The position numbers and the translations under genes were made by a program. From positions 434,001-498,000 of the forward strand of contig NZ_RHQN01000001.1 of NCBI RefSeq assembly GCF_003935425.1: DNA of 64,000 bases, in the 5' to 3' direction. This stretch comes from Pseudomonas sp. v388 (GTDB lineage: Bacteria; Pseudomonadota; Gammaproteobacteria; Pseudomonadales; Pseudomonadaceae). This document shows positions 19,176-28,526 of this stretch, piece by piece. How positions within the stretch are numbered: position 1 is the first letter of the stretch; every line of letters starts with the position of its first letter. Under the pieces are notes generated by a model. That model was given only the letters and a program-made list of their open reading frames with translations. It did no database searches and was not told the DNA's origin.

Positions 19176-20825
19176 TCAGCGTTGACTCAAGTTCGTGTCG
19201 GCCGGCAGGGTTCTGCACGGCGCAAAGATATCCAGCGCCGGATCACGAGCCTGGGTGTTGACCTGTAATAATCCCAGCATCGAGTGGAACAGGTTGTCCT
19301 GACTCAACGGAGCGTTTCGATTGCGCTGCAGGCACTGCGTGTCGAGGACAAAAGAACGTTGATACCCCTCTGAGAACCAGGCCAGCATGGGCACCTGTTT
19401 TTGCTGAGGCGGGGCCAGCATGTAAGGGGTGCCATGCAAGAACAGGTTGTATTCGCCCAGCGATTCGCCGTGGTCGGAGATATACATCATGGCCGTGTCG
19501 ACCCGTTCCTGATTGTTGCGCAAAAGCCTGATCAGGCTGCTCAGCACATGGTCGGTGTACAGCACCGTATTGTCATAGCTGTTGATGATGCTCTGCTGAC
19601 TGCAGCTGTCCAGCACGTTGCTGCGGCACACCGGCGTGAACCGCTCGAACGCCTTGGGGTAGCGCTTGTAGTAAGCCGGTCCATGGCTTCCCATCTGGTG
19701 CAGTACCAATACCGTGTCGCGCTGCAGATGGTCGATCAAGCTCTGCAGCCCGGTCAGCAGGATTTCATCCATACATTCATGGTCGGCGCAGAGCTTTTCG
19801 TCATTGGCGTTACTGACATCCTCGAAGACCACTCGGTCGCAAGTGCCTTTGCAACCGGACTGATTATCGCGCCACAACACTTCAAGACCGGCGCGCTGGA
19901 GGACGTCCAGCAGACCTTCCTGGGATTTCGCCACGGCCGCGTTGTAATTCCGGCGCCCCATGGTCGAGAACATACAAGGCACCGACACCGCCGTTTCGGT
20001 TCCGCAGGAACTGACATCGGGGTAGGCGATAAGCCCCTGTTCCTCGCGCAACTGCGGGGTAGTATCGCGGCTGTAGCCCAGAAGGCCGAAGCTTTGCGCC
20101 CGGACGCTCTCGCCTACTACCAATACCGTGAGGGACTTGCGTGGGCGGTGTGCCCAGGCCTCGCTCAGCGTGGCGTCCTCGGCGACTTTCATGAATGGCT
20201 GCTGCGCGGTTGCGATTTGTTCGCGCAGATAACCCACCGACGCGCTGAGATAATTACTCGGCACCACCATCAACCTCAGCTCATGGTTATTGCGAAACAG
20301 CGAGGCCAGGCCTTGGTAATTGAGCAAGGCGACTGTTCCGATCAGCAGGGCGAAGCCTGTGCAGAGCACGCCTTTGACCGCCAGCTCGCGGTGCCAGGGA
20401 CGGTAGCTGACCGGTGTTTTCCAGAGCAGCAGCGACGGTACGATGCCCAGCAGTACAACGTAGCCGGCCAGTCGCAACGAAAGCAGATCGCGGACCTCTG
20501 TGACATTGGTCTCGACAACGTTGCGCAGCATGCCCTTATCGATCACCACGCCATACTGACTCATGAAAAAGGCAACGCCGGCGCTCACTACGAACAGAAG
20601 TATCAGGATTGGTTTGAGGACGCGTCTGAACGCCACCAGATTAAGCACGATATTGAAGACGGCCAGTATCATCACGCCAAAGGCGACGATGGGCAGCAAA
20701 CCCACACCGCTGTCACTTATGATCGCCCGTAGTTGTCTCCAGAGAACATTATTGAAAGCCACCAGCAGGTAGAGGCTGGCGATTAAAGTGATCCATTCCG
20801 CGCGAGCAGGTTTGAGTTCAGGCAT
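19176..20825 (-). CDS. eptA: EptA-type phosphoethanolamine transferase (lipid A modification)
   Basis: 549 residues. Five N-terminal membrane helices (to about residue 185) carry a periplasmic alkaline-phosphatase-fold domain. The domain has VVGESVRAQSFGLLGY (Glu metal ligand near 238), the nucleophile Thr in SSCGTETAVSVPCMFS near 274, HQMGSHGPAYY near 377 and SDHGESLGEY near 448, with the paired cysteines usual in EptA. The enzyme transfers phosphoethanolamine from phosphatidylethanolamine to lipid A phosphates in the inner membrane, lowering surface charge. The response regulator next to it may control it. The assignment to EptA rather than EptB/CptA rests on overall length and motifs. Confidence 0.87.
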   Translation of the reverse strand: MPELKPARAEWITLIASLYLLVAFNNVLWRQLRAIISDSGVGLLPIVAFGVMILAVFNIVLNLVAFRRVLKPILILLFVVSAGVAFFMSQYGVVIDKGMLRNVVETNVTEVRDLLSLRLAGYVVLLGIVPSLLLWKTPVSYRPWHRELAVKGVLCTGFALLIGTVALLNYQGLASLFRNNHELRLMVVPSNYLSASVGYLREQIATAQQPFMKVAEDATLSEAWAHRPRKSLTVLVVGESVRAQSFGLLGYSRDTTPQLREEQGLIAYPDVSSCGTETAVSVPCMFSTMGRRNYNAAVAKSQEGLLDVLQRAGLEVLWRDNQSGCKGTCDRVVFEDVSNANDEKLCADHECMDEILLTGLQSLIDHLQRDTVLVLHQMGSHGPAYYKRYPKAFERFTPVCRSNVLDSCSQQSIINSYDNTVLYTDHVLSSLIRLLRNNQERVDTAMMYISDHGESLGEYNLFLHGTPYMLAPPQQKQVPMLAWFSEGYQRSFVLDTQCLQRNRNAPLSQDNLFHSMLGLLQVNTQARDPALDIFAPCRTLPADTNLSQR

Positions 20826-21241
20826 AGAATTCTACTTTTACAGAGAATACGGAAGCGGAGCGATGACGCCGCATCGCCAACGGCGCGAACTCTAGGTGGG
20901 GAATAATCAAATTTTTGTGAAGGAGATGCCAATAAACAGTGGCCGCTTGAATACACTCATTGCAACATCAAGCAACGACCAGCGTGCTTACACTTTAAAC
21001 ATTTGGTTTGAGAGCTGAACATATTGTTGACGATTCATTCGCTTGGCAAAAGCAACATGCTCTAGTGTGCGACAGTTTCGATAGGCGCAGGAAGTTTGCC
21101 TAGGCTTGAACCCAGAGTTGTCGCAATGCTGACGTGACGGACACTTATGCAGTAGGGGCAGCGAGAGCGCCCTGATCGAGTCAGGGGTGCCGGCCAATCA
21201 GATCCTTTGGACGTTGCTCCTCGGCCGGTTCAACGTTGTGA
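20826..21241. other. Intergenic region, no gene seen
   Basis: About 416 bases between two minus-strand genes. The part next to 20826 is AT-rich (AATAATCAAATTTTTGTGAAGG near 20903-20925, shown in outline) and is probably the eptA promoter. A small minus-strand frame at 20988-21197 has no ribosome site or domain and is not called. Confidence 0.4.
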
Positions 21242-22141
21242 TCAACTCGCCGCCGGCCCCAGATACCGGCGAAACCAGCCTATGGTCCGCTCCCAGGCGA
21301 GCTTCGCGTCGGCTTCGTCGTAGCGCGGGGTAGAGTCGTTGTGAAAACCGTGATTGGCACCGGGGTAGACGAAGGCTTCATAAGTGGTGCCGGCCGCTTT
21401 CAGCGCTTGTTCATAGGCTGGCCAGCCCTCGTTGATGCGGGTGTCGAGTTCGCCGTAGTGGATCATTACCGGCGCCTTGATCCGGGCCACATCTTCGGAC
21501 TTGGGTTGGCGACCGTAGAACGATACCGCAGCCCCCAGCTCGGGATAGGCCACCGCCGCCGCATTGGCGACCCCGCCGCCGTAGCAAAAACCGACGATGC
21601 CAACCTTGCCGGTGGACTCGTCGTGTTTCATCAGCCATTCAACGGCGGCGAAAAAGTCGTTCATCAGTTTTTCAGGATCAACCTTCTGCTGCAGTTCGCG
21701 GCCTTTGTCGTCATTGCCCGGATAGCCACCCACCGAGGAAAGTCCGTCCGGCGCCAGGGCGATAAAGCCGGCCTTGGCGACTCGCCGCGCCACATCTTCG
21801 ATATAGGGATTGAGTCCACGGTTTTCATGGGCTACTACCACGGCCGGCAGTTTGCCGCTGGCTTTGGCCGGACGCACCAGGTAACCCCGCACCTGACCGT
21901 GGCCCTTGGGAGACGGGTAGGTCAGGTACTCGGCAACGATGTCCGGGTCGGTGAAGGCGATTTGCTCGGCCAGCGCATAGTTGGGGCTCAACGCAGCCAG
22001 GACCGCGCTGGCGGTCAGACCACCGAAGGTGAACAGCGCCGCCCGATCCAGGAATTCTCGGCGGTTGATCTTGCCGTGGGCATAGTAATCGTAGAGTTCG
22101 AGCAGCTCTGGAGCGAAGTCTTTGGCGGTGAGACGTTCCAT
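21242..22141 (-). CDS. Dienelactone hydrolase family protein (YghX-like), Tat/Sec-exported form
   Basis: 299 residues from the ATG at 22141 (AAGGA nine bases upstream; the frame's first ATG at 22162 has none). NRREFLDRAALFTFGGLTA near residues 33-51 looks like an internal signal-type segment with a twin-arginine-like start followed by a hydrophobic run, as in YghX and related proteins. The alpha/beta-hydrolase domain has the oxyanion Glu region AHENRGL near 106, the Cys nucleophile in VGFCYGGG near 180, an Asp in GELDTR near 229 and the His in GANHGFHND near 262: the Cys-Asp-His triad of dienelactone hydrolases. The true substrate is unknown. It is last in a same-strand series with the MFS and dehydrogenase genes. 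Confidence 0.86.
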   Translation of the reverse strand: MERLTAKDFAPELLELYDYYAHGKINRREFLDRAALFTFGGLTASAVLAALSPNYALAEQIAFTDPDIVAEYLTYPSPKGHGQVRGYLVRPAKASGKLPAVVVAHENRGLNPYIEDVARRVAKAGFIALAPDGLSSVGGYPGNDDKGRELQQKVDPEKLMNDFFAAVEWLMKHDESTGKVGIVGFCYGGGVANAAAVAYPELGAAVSFYGRQPKSEDVARIKAPVMIHYGELDTRINEGWPAYEQALKAAGTTYEAFVYPGANHGFHNDSTPRYDEADAKLAWERTIGWFRRYLGPAAS

Positions 22142-22237
22142 CGATAGGCATCCTTCGATCATTCGGACGGCAAAGGCGACAGTTAAGCAGAAATATAGAT
22201 ATCCGCTGCCTGTCGCCCTGCATCATCCGCCAACTTA

Positions 22238-23614
22238 TCAGCTGTTTTGCGCCACAGAATCCTCAGGCCGGGCAATCACCACCCGTTCGAATCGTCCGGC
22301 CAGCACTACGTAGGCGAAGATGCCAATCAGGCCGTGAGCCGCGACGAACCACAGTGCCGAATTGAACGAGCCGGTCGAGGCCACGAAAAATCCGATCACC
22401 ACCGGCGTGACGATCCCGGCGATATTGCCGATGCCGTTGAACACGCCGCCGCTCAGGCCAACCATGCCTTTGGGCGCAGTGTCGGACAACACCGCCCAGC
22501 CAACCGCCGCCAGCCCCTTGCCGAAGAACGCCAACGCCATGAGGGCAATCACCATCCAGTTCGCATCCACGTAATTGGCCGATACCAGACTGGCCGCCAG
22601 CCCCATGCCGATCACGAACGGCGTTTTGCGTGCCCTCGAAGGATGCATGCCTTTGCGGATCAGGTAATCGGAGACCATGCCACCGAGCACACCGCCTGAG
22701 AATCCGCAGATCGCCGGCAGTGCTGCCACCCAGCCAGCTTCCATGATGGTCATCCCGCGGCCCTTGATCAGGTAGATGGGAAACCAGGTAATGAAGAAGT
22801 AGGTGAGGGCGGTGATGCAATACTGGCCCAGATAGATTGCCCACAAAGTGCGGTTGGTGAACAGTTGCTTCACTTCGCTCATCTTGGTCTTGGGCTTGCT
22901 GACCTTGCGGTTGGCTTCCAGATCCACCAGGGCGCCGCCTTCACGCATCATGTTCAGCTCCGCCTCGCTCAGGCCCGGGGCACTGAGCGGGTCGCGGTAC
23001 ATCGCGAACCAGAATACGGTGGCGACCATGCCCAATGCGCCCATCCACAGGAATACGTATTCCCAGCCCCAGGCGTGGGTCAGCCAGGCCATCAGCGGCG
23101 CGAACACCACCACCGCCATGTATTGCGCAGAGTTGAACAGCGCCGAAGCCGTGCCCCGTTCCCGGGTCGGGAACCAGCAGGAGACGATACGGTTGTTGGC
23201 CGGAAATGCCGGCGACTCCACCAGGCCGAGCATGAAACGCATGGCGAACAGCGCAACCGCCGCGCTGGCCCCGGCCAGGCCCATCCAGCCCACGGTGCCT
23301 TGCAGCATGGTGAACAGTGACCAGAGAAACAGGCTGCAGCCGTACACCCGGCGCGCGCCGAACTTGTCCAGCAACCATCCGCCGGGCACCTGACCCAGTG
23401 CGTAGGCCCAGGCGAAGGCGGAGAAGATCATGCCCAGCATGACCGGGTCCAAGCCCAGGTCCTTGACCACTTCGGTGCCGGCGATGGACATGGTCGCCCG
23501 ATCGGCATAGTTGAGGACGGTGACGACGAAAATCAGTGCGAGGATGACGAACCGGTGCCGACCGACGCGAGCGTCGGCGAGGGGCACGGCCATTGAAGCG
23601 GTTTTGGCGGTCAT
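22238..23614 (-). CDS. MFS transporter, anion:cation symporter (glucarate/galactarate GudP-like)
   Basis: 458 residues with twelve predicted helices. FVVTVLNYADRATMSIAG near residues 29-46 and AWAYALGQVPGGWLLDKFGARRVYG (in outline) near 68-92 are signatures of the ACS/hexuronate-glucarate transporter family; RFMLGLVESPAFPANNR near 126-142 is also typical. The carried compound is probably a sugar acid or small carboxylate. It follows the 2-hydroxyacid dehydrogenase gene by 64 bases, so transport and reduction/oxidation of a hydroxy acid are probably linked. The start at 23614 was chosen as the first ATG; MAVPLADARV seven codons later is an alternative. Confidence 0.87.
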   Translation of the reverse strand: MTAKTASMAVPLADARVGRHRFVILALIFVVTVLNYADRATMSIAGTEVVKDLGLDPVMLGMIFSAFAWAYALGQVPGGWLLDKFGARRVYGCSLFLWSLFTMLQGTVGWMGLAGASAAVALFAMRFMLGLVESPAFPANNRIVSCWFPTRERGTASALFNSAQYMAVVVFAPLMAWLTHAWGWEYVFLWMGALGMVATVFWFAMYRDPLSAPGLSEAELNMMREGGALVDLEANRKVSKPKTKMSEVKQLFTNRTLWAIYLGQYCITALTYFFITWFPIYLIKGRGMTIMEAGWVAALPAICGFSGGVLGGMVSDYLIRKGMHPSRARKTPFVIGMGLAASLVSANYVDANWMVIALMALAFFGKGLAAVGWAVLSDTAPKGMVGLSGGVFNGIGNIAGIVTPVVIGFFVASTGSFNSALWFVAAHGLIGIFAYVVLAGRFERVVIARPEDSVAQNS

Positions 23615-23678
23615 GGCGTTCTCCGGCCTTCCTCGGGGAAGGCTTAATTGTTGGAATTACGGAGTTGAAAGGTGCGGG

Positions 23679-24617
23679 TCAGCAGGCCACGGCGGTTGGC
23701 AACGGCGCACCGGCAAAGCAGGCTTGCAGGTTGGCCAGAACGATTTCGCCCATGGCCAGTCGAGTCTGTTCCGTAGCGCTGGCGCGGTGCGGTTGCAGCA
23801 CCACGTTGTTCAATGCCCGCAACGCCAGCGGCACATTCGGCTCGTCGGCGAATACATCCAGACCGGCACCGGCGATGGCGCCTGAACTCAGGGCGGCGAT
23901 CAGCGCCGGCTCGTCCACCAGCTTGCCTCGCGCGACGTTGATCAGGTAACCGTGCGGGCCCAACGCCTGGAGCACCGGGGCGGTGATGATTGCACTGCCC
24001 TGATCGGCGGAGGCCGCGAGCATCAGGACATCACTGCGTTGCGCCAGCTCCGTCAGGTCGGGCACGAAGTGGTAGCCGCTGGTGGGTTGCTCGCGCAGAT
24101 CGGTGTAGTGAATGGTCATGCCGAACGCCTCGGCCCGCCGGGCAATGGCATGGCCGACGCGACCCAGGCCGACGATGCCCAGGCTGATACCGGTGACCTT
24201 GCGGGCCAGCGGCTGGACCACCGAACCCCATTGGCCGGCGCGCACGATGCGGTCGCCGGTGCCGAGACCGCGCAGGGTCATGATCAGCAGACCCATGCCC
24301 ATGTCGGCGACATCATCGGTCAGCACACCGGGCGTGGTGGTGACCTGCACGCCACGACGAGCGGCGTGTACCAGATCCACCGCATCGGTGCCGATGCCGC
24401 TGATGGCGATGACTTGCAGCGCGGGCAGGCGATCCATGATCGCGTTACTCAGCCCTTTGGCACCGCCGGTTACCACGCCGCGAATACTCGGACCGTGCCG
24501 CAGGAGCAGGGCGTCAGGGTCGCCGGCTTCGTAGAACCGATGAATGCTGTACAAGGCTTGCAGCTGCGCATCGATGGGCGCAGGGACGGGCTGGGTCAAC
24601 AAAATGTCGATAGTCAA
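23679..24617 (-). CDS. D-isomer-specific 2-hydroxyacid dehydrogenase (glyoxylate/hydroxypyruvate or 2-ketogluconate reductase type)
   Basis: 312 residues. The Rossmann motif GIVGLGRVGHAIARR near residues 147-161 binds NAD(P)H. The catalytic Arg is in NVARGKLVDEPAL near 232, the Glu in DVFADEPNVP near 259 and the His in VVLQPHRASAT near 281; the last motif has HRAS where HxxS/G is usual. The family interconverts 2-keto and D-2-hydroxy acids. It heads a minus-strand series with an ACS-type transporter and a dienelactone-hydrolase-like gene, and is divergent from a LysR gene that most likely controls it. Confidence 0.88.
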   Translation of the reverse strand: MTIDILLTQPVPAPIDAQLQALYSIHRFYEAGDPDALLLRHGPSIRGVVTGGAKGLSNAIMDRLPALQVIAISGIGTDAVDLVHAARRGVQVTTTPGVLTDDVADMGMGLLIMTLRGLGTGDRIVRAGQWGSVVQPLARKVTGISLGIVGLGRVGHAIARRAEAFGMTIHYTDLREQPTSGYHFVPDLTELAQRSDVLMLAASADQGSAIITAPVLQALGPHGYLINVARGKLVDEPALIAALSSGAIAGAGLDVFADEPNVPLALRALNNVVLQPHRASATEQTRLAMGEIVLANLQACFAGAPLPTAVAC

Positions 24618-24703
24618 TTTGGCCTTCCTTCGATTGTGATTGTTTTGGTCAGCAGGCGTCGTCGTGAAGGCCAGAGTAGGAAATCCATCGATACCGGTCT
24701 AAC

Positions 24704-24716
24704 ATTCATACTGAAT
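24704..24716. promoter_or_regulatory. Candidate LysR operator in divergent promoter
   Basis: ATTCA-TAC-TGAAT, a short perfect inverted repeat in the 121-base gap between the divergent dehydrogenase and LysR genes. It contains the T-N11-A spacing expected of LysR sites. A second looser inversion (CAAT..ATTG) follows at about 24722-24737. The assignment is by position and symmetry only. Confidence 0.4.
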
Positions 24717-24738
24717 CGATCAATACAAGAATTGAATC

Positions 24739-25635
24739 GTGGAACTCCATCAGCTTCGCTGCTTTGTCACGGTCGCCGAAGAGCTGCATTTCGGGCGCGC
24801 CGCCAAACGCCTGTTCATGACACAGCCGCCCCTGAGCCGGCAGATCCAGTTGCTGGAGCGCTCGCTGGGCGTAGAGTTGTTCGACCGCAGCAATCGCCAG
24901 GTGCGGCTGACGCTGGCCGGGCAGCATTTCCTGCGCGACGCCCGTCATGTGTTGACCTACACCGAACAGGCCAGCGCCTCCACGCGGCGCCTGGCGCGGG
25001 GTGAGACAGGCCAACTGTTGCTGGGGTTTACGGCCGTCAGCGGTTACAGCCTGATACCCGGTCTGCTGGAAAACGCCGCATGGGCCTTGCCGGACGTGGG
25101 GGTCGAGTTGCGGGAGATGGTGTCCGGCGCGCAGATGGAAGCATTGGAAGCGAGCATGATCGACATCGGCTTCGTGCGCCGGGCGGTGCCGCGGACCGGT
25201 TTCGACTACCGACTGGTGTGCAGCGAACCACTGCTGGTCGCGATGTCGGAGCGGCACCCGTTGGCGCAACAGGCACAGGTGGCGATGGCCGATCTGGATC
25301 AGCAGCCCTTCATCATGTATTCCCCGGACGAGGGTCGTTACTTTTACGACTGCATCGTCGGGCTGTTCGCCATCGCCGGCGTTTCGCCGCGCTATCTGCA
25401 CCATTTGGGGCAGACCCATTCGGTGCTGGGCCTGGTTCGCGCAGGTCTCGGGCTGGCGATCGTGCCTCAGGCTTCTCGGGAGCTGTATCCGGGGCACCTG
25501 CAATTCCGGCCACTGCAGGATGCCAGCCCGCGCGCGGAAATCTACATGGCGACCCGCCGGGACAACGACAACCCGGCCCTGGCGCCGTTCATGGAAATGG
25601 CCTGGGCCTACTTCAAGGACCGCGTTCATTCATGA
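24739..25635 (+). CDS. LysR-family transcriptional regulator
   Basis: 298 residues. The start MELHQLRCFVTVAEELHFG and the HTH segment AAKRLFMTQPPLSRQIQLLE (residues about 20-39) are those of the CatR/BenM-like LysR subgroup that often responds to aromatic or organic-acid ligands. Effector-binding lobes follow from about 92. It is divergent from the 2-hydroxyacid dehydrogenase/MFS/hydrolase series with one shared 121-base promoter, the classic LysR arrangement, so activation of that series is the likely role. Confidence 0.88.
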   Translation: MELHQLRCFVTVAEELHFGRAAKRLFMTQPPLSRQIQLLERSLGVELFDRSNRQVRLTLAGQHFLRDARHVLTYTEQASASTRRLARGETGQLLLGFTAVSGYSLIPGLLENAAWALPDVGVELREMVSGAQMEALEASMIDIGFVRRAVPRTGFDYRLVCSEPLLVAMSERHPLAQQAQVAMADLDQQPFIMYSPDEGRYFYDCIVGLFAIAGVSPRYLHHLGQTHSVLGLVRAGLGLAIVPQASRELYPGHLQFRPLQDASPRAEIYMATRRDNDNPALAPFMEMAWAYFKDRVHS

Positions 25636-25719
25636 CTTTCACAGGGCTGATGGACGCGAATCCGTGCTCGTCAAAAAACCTAACTAGCGCTCTGTTTAAG
25701 CCCCTGATAAGCTCGCGGC

Positions 25720-26052
25720 ATGAATACGAACAGCGCAGGGCACTGGATAGAAGTGTCCATCTTGAAATCGGTCCGCCGCCTGAGCCCTGATCGCTCCAGG
25801 AAACTGACGTTCGGACAGATCTACATGCAACTTATCCAGCTCCAGACCAGCGTTCCCTCGATCGCACACTGCGTGCAAGCTGTGGATGTGCTGGTGACTG
25901 AAGGGCTGCTGATCTCGGAACGAGTGTTGGATGAGCACCCCGACTTCCCCTATACCCAGCACATCATCAGTGGGCTGACCGACATCGGCGCGGCTTCATT
26001 GATGAGTGAGGAGGAGGTTGCAGCGGGAGGATCAATGTCTGTTGGGGCCTGA
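25720..26052 (+). CDS. Hypothetical protein, unrecognised
   Basis: 110 residues, acidic C-terminus, no membrane segment. Residues 20-60 (SPDRSRKLTFGQIYMQLIQL onward) are compatible with a small helical fold, but no family was recognised. There is no good Shine-Dalgarno sequence before the ATG. It lies between a LysR gene and a convergent MFS gene. Codon use is like the flanking chromosome, which supports coding. Confidence 0.5.
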   Translation: MNTNSAGHWIEVSILKSVRRLSPDRSRKLTFGQIYMQLIQLQTSVPSIAHCVQAVDVLVTEGLLISERVLDEHPDFPYTQHIISGLTDIGAASLMSEEEVAAGGSMSVGA

Positions 26053-26100
26053 TCGTTCTTGCACAGCGATCAGCCACGCAGGGCATGGACGTAACACTCA

Positions 26101-26141
26101 CTCATTCAGCTGCCCGGGACATGCCGACGCGGCTGAATGAG
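26101..26141. repeat. Perfect 10-bp inverted repeat between convergent genes
   Basis: CTCATTCAGC at 26101-26110 and GCTGAATGAG at 26132-26141 with a 21-base loop. It lies in the 107-base gap between the convergent hypothetical gene and the MFS gene, where a bidirectional terminator is expected, although no T-run follows on either strand. Confidence 0.5.
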
Positions 26142-26159
26142 CTGAGGTGAATGCAGCCG

Positions 26160-27347
26160 TTATTCGCCACCCTTCATACGCCGCGCCACCAGGTAGATCC
26201 CTAGCCCGACCAGGGCAGTGGCGGCGCCGATGAAGCCGGTGCTGGTCCAGCCCAGTCCGGCGGTGATCGCCATTCCGCCGAACCACGGACCCAGGGCGTT
26301 GGCCAGGTTGAACGCCGCATGGTTGGACGCCGCGGCCAGGCTCGGCGCTTCATGGGCGATATCCATCAAACGGATCTGCAGCGGCGCGGCCAGCGCGATC
26401 ATGGTGCCGACCAGGCCGATCCCCAGAAGAATCGACCACAGCGAGCCGGCGGCAAAGGTGAAGAACAGCAGCACGAGGATTGACCACACCAGCACAACGC
26501 CCACGGCCCGGAACTGCAACCGGTCGAACAGCTTGCCGCCTGCGATATTGCCAATGATGCCGCCTGCTCCGAATGCCGCCAGGCCGACTGGAATCCATTG
26601 CGGGCTGACCCGGGTGACTTCCAGCATGGTCGGCGCCAGGTAGCTGAACACACAGAACATGCCGGCGAAGCCGATCGAAGCGATGGCAAGGGCCATCCAT
26701 ACCTGCGGATGACGGAACGCCTGGAGTTCCTTGCGTGGATCGCTGCGCACCTCATCGTGGCGCTGCGGCACGAAACGCCAGACCAGTCCGAGGGTGCACA
26801 GCGCTATGGCACCCACCAACACAAAGGCCGAGCGCCAACCGAACAGTTGGCCCAGCCAAGTCGCCAGCGGGTTGCCCAGCAGCATGGCCAAGGTCAGGCC
26901 CAGCATCACCCGTGCCACGGCGCTGGCCCGTTGATTGCTCGGTACCATGCTTGAGGCCACGACCGCGGCGATACCAAAGTAAGCGCCATGGGGCAGGCCG
27001 CTGACGAACCGGAAAGCAACCAGGCCGGAGAATGACGGCGCGAACGCGGTCGCGATATTGCCGATGGCGTACAGCGCCATCAGCAGGAGCAGCATGTGCT
27101 TGCGCAACAGCCTGGCACCCAGAATCGCCAACGTCGGAGCACCGACCATCACGCCCAGGGCGTAAGCGGTGATGGCATGACCGACCTGGGGTTCGCTCAG
27201 TTGCAGATTGCCAGCGATATCCGGCATCAGCCCCATGATCGCGAATTCCCCGGTGCCGATGGCAAAACTTCCCAAAGCCATCGCGGCTTCCATCTTGGCA
27301 ATCGTGCTCTTGGAGGTAGCGAGCGGTGGCGCTTCGTGGACAGACAT
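26160..27347 (-). CDS. MFS transporter, DHA1 family (AraJ/YdhP-like efflux)
   Basis: 395 residues, twelve helices. The start MALGSFAIGTGEFAIMGLMPDIA (in outline) near residues 23-45 and the GHAITAYALGVMVGAPTLA segment are typical of AraJ/NepI-like DHA1 drug:H+ antiporters and sugar efflux proteins. RFVSGLPHGAYFGIAAVVAS near 114-133 is the motif C-like region. It probably exports a small metabolite or drug; the substrate is unknown. It is divergent from the LysR pair at 27606, which may control it. Confidence 0.86.
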   Translation of the reverse strand: MSVHEAPPLATSKSTIAKMEAAMALGSFAIGTGEFAIMGLMPDIAGNLQLSEPQVGHAITAYALGVMVGAPTLAILGARLLRKHMLLLLMALYAIGNIATAFAPSFSGLVAFRFVSGLPHGAYFGIAAVVASSMVPSNQRASAVARVMLGLTLAMLLGNPLATWLGQLFGWRSAFVLVGAIALCTLGLVWRFVPQRHDEVRSDPRKELQAFRHPQVWMALAIASIGFAGMFCVFSYLAPTMLEVTRVSPQWIPVGLAAFGAGGIIGNIAGGKLFDRLQFRAVGVVLVWSILVLLFFTFAAGSLWSILLGIGLVGTMIALAAPLQIRLMDIAHEAPSLAAASNHAAFNLANALGPWFGGMAITAGLGWTSTGFIGAATALVGLGIYLVARRMKGGE

Positions 27348-27605
27348 CTAATTCCTTACTGAAATAAGCTGAAACGATAAAGCGGTGATCTTAGACATCC
27401 CGGGGCAGGGCGTCGAGCATCGGCGGCGCCTCAACAGACGGACTTGACAATGGCGGGCCTGCCGCGGACAAGTCCACTCCTGCGCAAGCACTGGGTGGCA
27501 GCGGCATTCAGCCGCAAAGGGGGCCGCATGGACAACGAATCACACGGCTCATTTCTCCCGCTACGCTGATAGCCATTCGACCCACTCTGTTAGCCGGCGG
27601 TGATT

Positions 27606-28526
27606 GTGGACAGGTTTCAGGAAATGAAAGTGTTGCTGGCTGTCGTGGAAGCGGAAAGCTTTGCCGGAGGCGCCAAGCTGCTGGGAATGTCACCGCCGAG
27701 CGTCACTCGCGTGATAGCCGGGCTGGAAAGTCGTCTGGGCACGCTGCTGCTGGCACGCAGCACGCGCCTGTTGCGGCTGACCGAAGCGGGTCGGCGCTAT
27801 GTGGAGGACTGCAAGCGCATCTTGCTGGATCTGGAGGAGGCCGAAGAACTGGCTACCGGTAGCAACATTCGCGCCCGCGGCAATCTCACGGTGACGGCGC
27901 CGGTGATGTTTGGTGAGTTGTTTCTGATTCCGCTGATCACCGACTATCTGGCGGACTATCCGCAAGTGACCATCAACGCGTTACTGGTGGATAGACTCGT
28001 AAACATGGCCGACGAAGGCGTGGATGTCGCTGTGCGCATCGGGGTATTGCCGGACACCGGCTTGCAGGCCGTCAGAGTCGGGCAGATTCGCCCGGTGGTG
28101 TGCGCCGCGCCGGCCTTTCTCGACCGTGTCGGCCGCCCCAAAGCCCCTCAGGACGTGCTGGCGCTACCGGTGGTGATGTCGTCAGCCAGCAACTTGCTGA
28201 CCGATTGGCACTTCCGGGCGGGCGACGGCGCCGTTGTCCTGCATCCTGAACCGCGCTTGATCGTCAGTTCCAATCAGGCGGCCATCAATGCCGCCCGGCT
28301 GGGCTGGGGTGTCACGCGGGTATTGTCATACCAGGTGGCGCAGTGGGTGGAAAAGGGCGAGCTGGAGATTGTGCTTGAGGCCTATCAGACTCCGGCATTG
28401 CCGGTGCACCTGCTGTACCAGGGCGACCGGCGCGTGCTCGCCAAGGTGCGGACTTTTGTCGATCATTGCGCCAGTCGGCTGCTCGTCGATCCGGCGTTGC
28501 AAGCCGCTGCGGTTGTGCGGCCATGA
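27606..28526 (+). CDS. LysR-family transcriptional regulator
   Basis: 306 residues from the GTG at 27606, giving the typical MDRFQEMKVLLAVVEAESF opening; a GTG two codons earlier is the alternative start. The HTH segment is GAKLLGMSPPSVTRVIAGLE near residues 22-41. The C-terminal lobe lacks the DxxxG density of typical inducer domains but is full length. Its stop overlaps the start of the next LysR gene (ATGA), so both are made from one transcript. It lies divergent from an MFS efflux gene. Confidence 0.87.
   Translation: MDRFQEMKVLLAVVEAESFAGGAKLLGMSPPSVTRVIAGLESRLGTLLLARSTRLLRLTEAGRRYVEDCKRILLDLEEAEELATGSNIRARGNLTVTAPVMFGELFLIPLITDYLADYPQVTINALLVDRLVNMADEGVDVAVRIGVLPDTGLQAVRVGQIRPVVCAAPAFLDRVGRPKAPQDVLALPVVMSSASNLLTDWHFRAGDGAVVLHPEPRLIVSSNQAAINAARLGWGVTRVLSYQVAQWVEKGELEIVLEAYQTPALPVHLLYQGDRRVLAKVRTFVDHCASRLLVDPALQAAAVVRP

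Noticed and set aside
19401-20732. Plus-strand frame opposite eptA
   Set aside because: Antisense shadow with no motif; the minus strand has the complete alkaline-phosphatase-fold motifs.
20988-21197. Small minus-strand frame (69 codons)
   Set aside because: No ribosome site, no homologue recognised and composition like the surrounding intergenic DNA.
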